From positions 1 to 7,073 of the forward strand of contig LJCR01000109.1 in assembly GCA_001399705.1 (NCBI GenBank): 7,073 bases of DNA, read 5' to 3'. Source of the DNA: Kouleothrix aurantiaca. GTDB taxonomy: Bacteria > Chloroflexota > Chloroflexia > Chloroflexales > Roseiflexaceae. The notes beneath the pieces were generated by a model. It saw only the letters and a program-made list of their open reading frames with translations, had not been told where the DNA came from and made no database searches. Below are positions 3,983-7,073 of this stretch, one piece after another. The position numbers and the translations under genes were made by a program. Every line of letters starts with the position of its first letter. The stretch's first letter is position 1.

Positions 3983-6370
3983 ATGACCAGCGCACCTGCT
4001 ACAACCTACGCAGCTGCCACGCCCGCGCGCCTGCCCGAAGAGGCGCTGCGTGTGACTGGCGCGGCGCGGCTGGTGCTGGTCATTAATCTTGGCAGCTTTG
4101 TCGCGCCCGCCGACGCCGACGCCTTCCGCCACCTGCGCGGCTCCGAGGCCTTTGCCGCCGCGCTGCGCACCCTGCGCCCGAGCGCGCCCTTCGGCATCGA
4201 CACCGCCACGCAGGATTTAGAGCAAAACGCCTACACGCTGCGCATCTTCCGCTCGCGCCTGATGTTCAATCACTTCTTCCCAACCTATAAAATCGCCTGG
4301 GACGCAACCATGCGTGGGCGCATGCAGCAGCTTGGCTGCGCCGATATCGAACACTGGCAGCGCTGGTCGGCGCGCATCCGCCTGACCCGCAACGGCCTGG
4401 CGCAGATCATGCTCGACCAGCCCTTCGAAGATATTTCGCTGATCGAATGTACCGAGCAGATCCTTGAGCTGCCGGCCCACGGTGAGCAGCCACTCGCCCA
4501 CGACCAGTGGACGATCGCGATGAGCGTGCTGGAAGCGTTTCTCGACGCGGTCGGCCGCACGATCACCCTGCAGATTGGCGAGCAGCCGCGCACGATTGCG
4601 TTCGATTCGCCCAGGCAAGCCGAGCACAGCCTGCGCCTCGACCGCTATGTGATCTACGCCTTCCGCAAAATCGCGCGCGATGGCACGCTGCTGATGCCTG
4701 CCGAGCTCAAACGCGATTACGCCCAGACGCTTTCGGCATTCATGGAAAACATGCTGATCGAATATGATGGCGTGCGGCGCTTTGCGCATCACTCCGAGCA
4801 GGAAGCCAGCGCCCTGGTCGCCGGCGACGTTTCGTCGTGGGAAGACGAGCTGTGCCTGCTGCGCGGCGAAAGCGCCATGCTCTACTTCCCGCTGATCGGG
4901 CGCGGCGTAGCCTACGTGGGCGGGCCGCTCGGGCTGGATGCCCGCGCCTACAGCGCCTACTGGGCCGGCATCATGCGCGGCATCGAGCACCTGGTGGCGT
5001 TTCGCGCCGAAGCACAGCAGGCCGAGCGCCGCACCACTGGCTTGCTCAGCCAGGTGCCGAGCCTGACGCATAAGATCAACGACGGGCACCTGAGCCCCGA
5101 CGATCTGCAGCTGCTCGATCACCTCGCCGCCGGCCTGTCGGACATTTTCGACAGCCTGCCCGAGCTGCGCAGCCTGGCGGTTTCCACCACCGCGTTTCGC
5201 GCCGACTTCGCGCGCCGCAAGTTCGACGCGCTCTTGCGCGAGCTGGCCATCCACGAAACGCTGGAGCTGGTGAACACCAACGTCGAGCAGCTGAACTTCT
5301 TTCTTTCCTACTACAACGACATGCGCCTGCAGTGGCAGGGCATGCGCACCAACAACCTCGGCGTCATTCTCGGCACGGTGGTGCTGTTTATGGCGGTCTC
5401 GTCGTTTCTGGCCGATACCTTCAACGTCGTCGACCGGCTGGGCGGGCCGCTGACAGTGATTCTGCCACTGCAAGACGTGCAGGGCTCGGTGAACGCCCCA
5501 CTGCGCATACGCACAACGCTGGTGGCGAAACTGGTGGTCGGGCTGCGCTACGAGCTGGCCGACGCGCCCAACTATGCGTCCAACATCGGCAAGGCGCTGG
5601 GCGTGTTCAACGAGGCGCTAGCCTACCTGCAAGCGCAAGATGGCGCGGCCAGCGCCGAAAATGGCGGCGACGTGGTGTACTACTTCATCGGGCGCGAGCA
5701 TTTTTTGCTGGCGCAAGACCCCGCCACACCCGCGAGCGACAAGCCCGCCGAGCTGGAAGCCGCCCGCGCCGGTTTTGCCCGCGCCGTCGAGCTGAACGGC
5801 ACGTATGGCCGCGCGCTGAACGGGTTGGGCGGCGTGTATTTCCACCTGGCCCAATCGCGCCCGCCCGCCGAGCGGCTGCAAAGCAATGAGTTAGGCCAGG
5901 CGCTCGACGCCTACACGCGCGCAATTGCGGCGGCGCAGGCACGCAAGGACCGCCTTGCCCAGGCCGAAGCGCATACTGCGCTGGCGCTCACCCTGCGCCT
6001 GCAGGCCGAAGCGCTTATGGCGCATGCTACGCCCGACAACGCCGCCGCTGCCGCCGCGCTTGGCCGCGCCGACGGCGAGCTGGATGCGGCCACGCCGCTC
6101 TTGCCAGCCGAGCAGAACCGCATACGCGGCGTTGCGGCGATGGCGCGCGGCCTGGTGGCCCACCAGCGCGCACAATTGCTGGCGCGAACAAAAGCAAAAA
6201 CTGCTGCCATTCGCGCGTCGTTCCAGGGTGCAATCGACGCCTACCAGCAGTGCATCAGCGCCGGCCTGGCCGACCCGGGCGACCTGTTTCTGAAACGCCA
6301 GATCATCGATTTCACCTGCCGGCCCCGGCAGGAAAGTGCCCGCGCAGCGCTGGCGCGTCTGCCGCAATAA
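3983..6370 (+). CDS. Unrecognised membrane-anchored protein with TPR-like C-terminal region
   Basis: I do not recognise this 795-residue protein. Residues 30-36 form a hydrophobic strand. A mixed soluble region runs to about 365, and a helical stalk from about 370 to 456. A single membrane segment, LGVILGTVVLFMAVSSFLA, follows at 459-477. The stalk-then-membrane layout recalls CorA-like proteins, but no GMN motif or clear second membrane helix is seen. From about 490 the character changes to TPR-like helices: 590-622 (AARAGFARAVELNGTYGRALNGLG part), 638-675 and a weaker one near 745-785. The protein may be a fusion of two older proteins joined at about 485-495. No signal peptide is visible. 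The start at 3983 is set by the TATAAT promoter; its ribosome-binding site is weak. A lipoprotein gene begins 20 bases after its stop, so the two are probably co-transcribed and may act together at the envelope. The TPR part suggests protein-protein contacts. Confidence 0.75.
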   Translation: MTSAPATTYAAATPARLPEEALRVTGAARLVLVINLGSFVAPADADAFRHLRGSEAFAAALRTLRPSAPFGIDTATQDLEQNAYTLRIFRSRLMFNHFFPTYKIAWDATMRGRMQQLGCADIEHWQRWSARIRLTRNGLAQIMLDQPFEDISLIECTEQILELPAHGEQPLAHDQWTIAMSVLEAFLDAVGRTITLQIGEQPRTIAFDSPRQAEHSLRLDRYVIYAFRKIARDGTLLMPAELKRDYAQTLSAFMENMLIEYDGVRRFAHHSEQEASALVAGDVSSWEDELCLLRGESAMLYFPLIGRGVAYVGGPLGLDARAYSAYWAGIMRGIEHLVAFRAEAQQAERRTTGLLSQVPSLTHKINDGHLSPDDLQLLDHLAAGLSDIFDSLPELRSLAVSTTAFRADFARRKFDALLRELAIHETLELVNTNVEQLNFFLSYYNDMRLQWQGMRTNNLGVILGTVVLFMAVSSFLADTFNVVDRLGGPLTVILPLQDVQGSVNAPLRIRTTLVAKLVVGLRYELADAPNYASNIGKALGVFNEALAYLQAQDGAASAENGGDVVYYFIGREHFLLAQDPATPASDKPAELEAARAGFARAVELNGTYGRALNGLGGVYFHLAQSRPPAERLQSNELGQALDAYTRAIAAAQARKDRLAQAEAHTALALTLRLQAEALMAHATPDNAAAAAALGRADGELDAATPLLPAEQNRIRGVAAMARGLVAHQRAQLLARTKAKTAAIRASFQGAIDAYQQCISAGLADPGDLFLKRQIIDFTCRPRQESARAALARLPQ

Positions 6371-6377
6371 GTGGGTG

Positions 6378-6385
6378 GGAAGGAG
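6378..6385 (+). promoter_or_regulatory. Ribosome-binding site of the downstream lipoprotein
   Basis: GGAAGGAG lies five bases before the ATG at 6391. It is the strongest Shine-Dalgarno in the window and selects this ATG over the in-frame ATG at 6403. Confidence 0.75.
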
Positions 6386-6390
6386 AAGCC

Positions 6391-7073
6391 ATGCGTGTGA
6401 GAATGTTCGGACTGGTGCTGGCTCTGGGGGGGATTGCACTGGCCGGGTGCAGCGGCGCGGATCTGGTCAGCGCGCCCACGCCCGCGCCACAGCTCATTAC
6501 CGTCGTGGTCATTGCAACGCCAGAAGCCACGCCTGCGCCGCAAGACAGCCCGGTGCCGCCCGAAGCGAGCCCCGTGCCCAATCAGCCCACGCCCACCCTC
6601 GAACAGCTCGATTCAAACGCACTGCCTACGCCCACGCTTGAGCCGCTGGTTTCGAACACCATCCCCGGCAACGGCCAGCAATTCGACTCGCTGCCCTTCG
6701 TCACCACCGCAAACGACCCGGCAATTGGGCCAAATAACGGCGATGGCATCGAGAGCGTGACGTTTCAGTTCTTTGGGCCCGATGCGAATCTGGTGTTCGA
6801 GCAGACCGATGGCAGCGCGCAGTTTTGCGCCTTTGGCGGCGGCGACAATGGCGCTGACTGCACGAACTGGATCTTCTCTGAGCACGGCAATCGCTTCCCG
6901 AACGGCAACGAAGCCACGCCAGGCGGCTATACGCTGAAAGTGACGGTGCGTGGCACGCGCGGCCAGGTGACCGAGGAAGAACGCCTGATCACGCTCGACC
7001 TTGATACCACGCCCACGCCGACGCTGGAGCCGCTCGTTTCGAATACCTTCCCCAGCGGCACCGAGTTCGGCGA
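6391..7073 (+). CDS. Lipoprotein with tandem repeated domains, cut by the right window edge
   Basis: The first 227 codons are present and open to the edge. A lipoprotein signal peptide ends in L-A-G-C with the acylated cysteine at residue 20, so the protein should be exported and anchored to the membrane. A Pro/Thr/Ala-rich linker follows to about residue 90, containing PTPTLEQLDSNAL. A domain then runs from PTPTLEPLVSNT (residue 79) to about 207. It is rich in Gly, Asn, Asp and aromatic residues, has Cys146 and Cys157 that could form a disulfide, and ends in strand-like segments (YTLKVTVRG, ERLITLDLD). PTPTLEPLVSNT then starts again at residue 208, so a second copy of the domain begins 129 residues after the first. 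Such beta-rich modules suggest an extracellular binding or adhesion role, which is inference. It sits 20 bases downstream of the membrane/TPR gene in the same direction, probably in one operon. Confidence 0.85.
   Translation, partial: MRVRMFGLVLALGGIALAGCSGADLVSAPTPAPQLITVVVIATPEATPAPQDSPVPPEASPVPNQPTPTLEQLDSNALPTPTLEPLVSNTIPGNGQQFDSLPFVTTANDPAIGPNNGDGIESVTFQFFGPDANLVFEQTDGSAQFCAFGGGDNGADCTNWIFSEHGNRFPNGNEATPGGYTLKVTVRGTRGQVTEEERLITLDLDTTPTPTLEPLVSNTFPSGTEFG
6586..7050 (+). repeat. Repeats within the lipoprotein gene (39-nt and 387-nt periods)
   Basis: The coding motif for PTPTLExLxSN begins at 6586, 6625 and 7012. The first two copies are 39 bases apart (13 residues), a short linker duplication. 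The second and third are 387 bases apart (129 residues), marking a whole-domain duplication. Many third-codon bases differ between the 6625 and 7012 copies, so the duplication is not very recent. Confidence 0.8.

Noticed and set aside
2801..4132. 443-codon minus-strand open frame
   Set aside because: It crosses the end of dnaB, the intergenic repeats and the start of the next gene, which a real gene would not do. Composition is shadow-like.
4217..5473. 418-codon minus-strand open frame
   Set aside because: It is antisense to the membrane/TPR gene, which has a promoter, a membrane helix and better composition.

Overview
The window looks like a chromosomal piece of a GC-rich bacterium. The best guess is a Chloroflexota member of the Chloroflexus/Roseiflexus type. 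That guess rests on lipoproteins with long Pro/Thr-rich linkers, intergenic arrays of a GCAGGTT-like unit, and the style of the TPR protein. It is an inference from general appearance, not a database match.

Layout, left to right. (1) Positions 1-139, minus strand: the first 46 codons of a lipoprotein that runs off the left edge. (2) Positions 140-361: a divergent intergenic region with back-to-back promoters and a leader for rplI that holds two short hairpins. (3) Positions 362-862: rplI, ribosomal protein L9. (4) Positions 863-1186: a structured intergenic region. It holds a GC-rich palindrome, inverted GCAGGTT/AACCTGC repeats, an 18-bp stem-loop and a consensus DnaA box. (5) Positions 1187-3769: dnaB, the replicative helicase. 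A 417-residue intein with two LAGLIDADG motifs sits inside its Walker A loop. (6) Positions 3770-3982: a second copy of the palindrome plus GCAGGTT array, then a good promoter. (7) Positions 3983-6370: an unrecognised 795-residue protein with a soluble N-terminal part, a helical stalk, one membrane segment and a TPR-like C-terminal part. (8) Position 6391 to the right edge: a second lipoprotein, probably in the same operon, built from tandem domains of about 129 residues. It is cut by the window end.

rplI followed by dnaB is a familiar bacterial gene order linking ribosome and replication genes. The helicase must be spliced before its ATP-binding loop is complete, so intein excision gates its function. 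The last two genes form a separate, apparently envelope-directed unit of unknown role. The most notable features are the P-loop intein with its HTH-like segment and cysteine enrichment, the stem-loop plus DnaA box before dnaB, the composite palindrome/array element on both sides of dnaB, and the two-part membrane/TPR protein.
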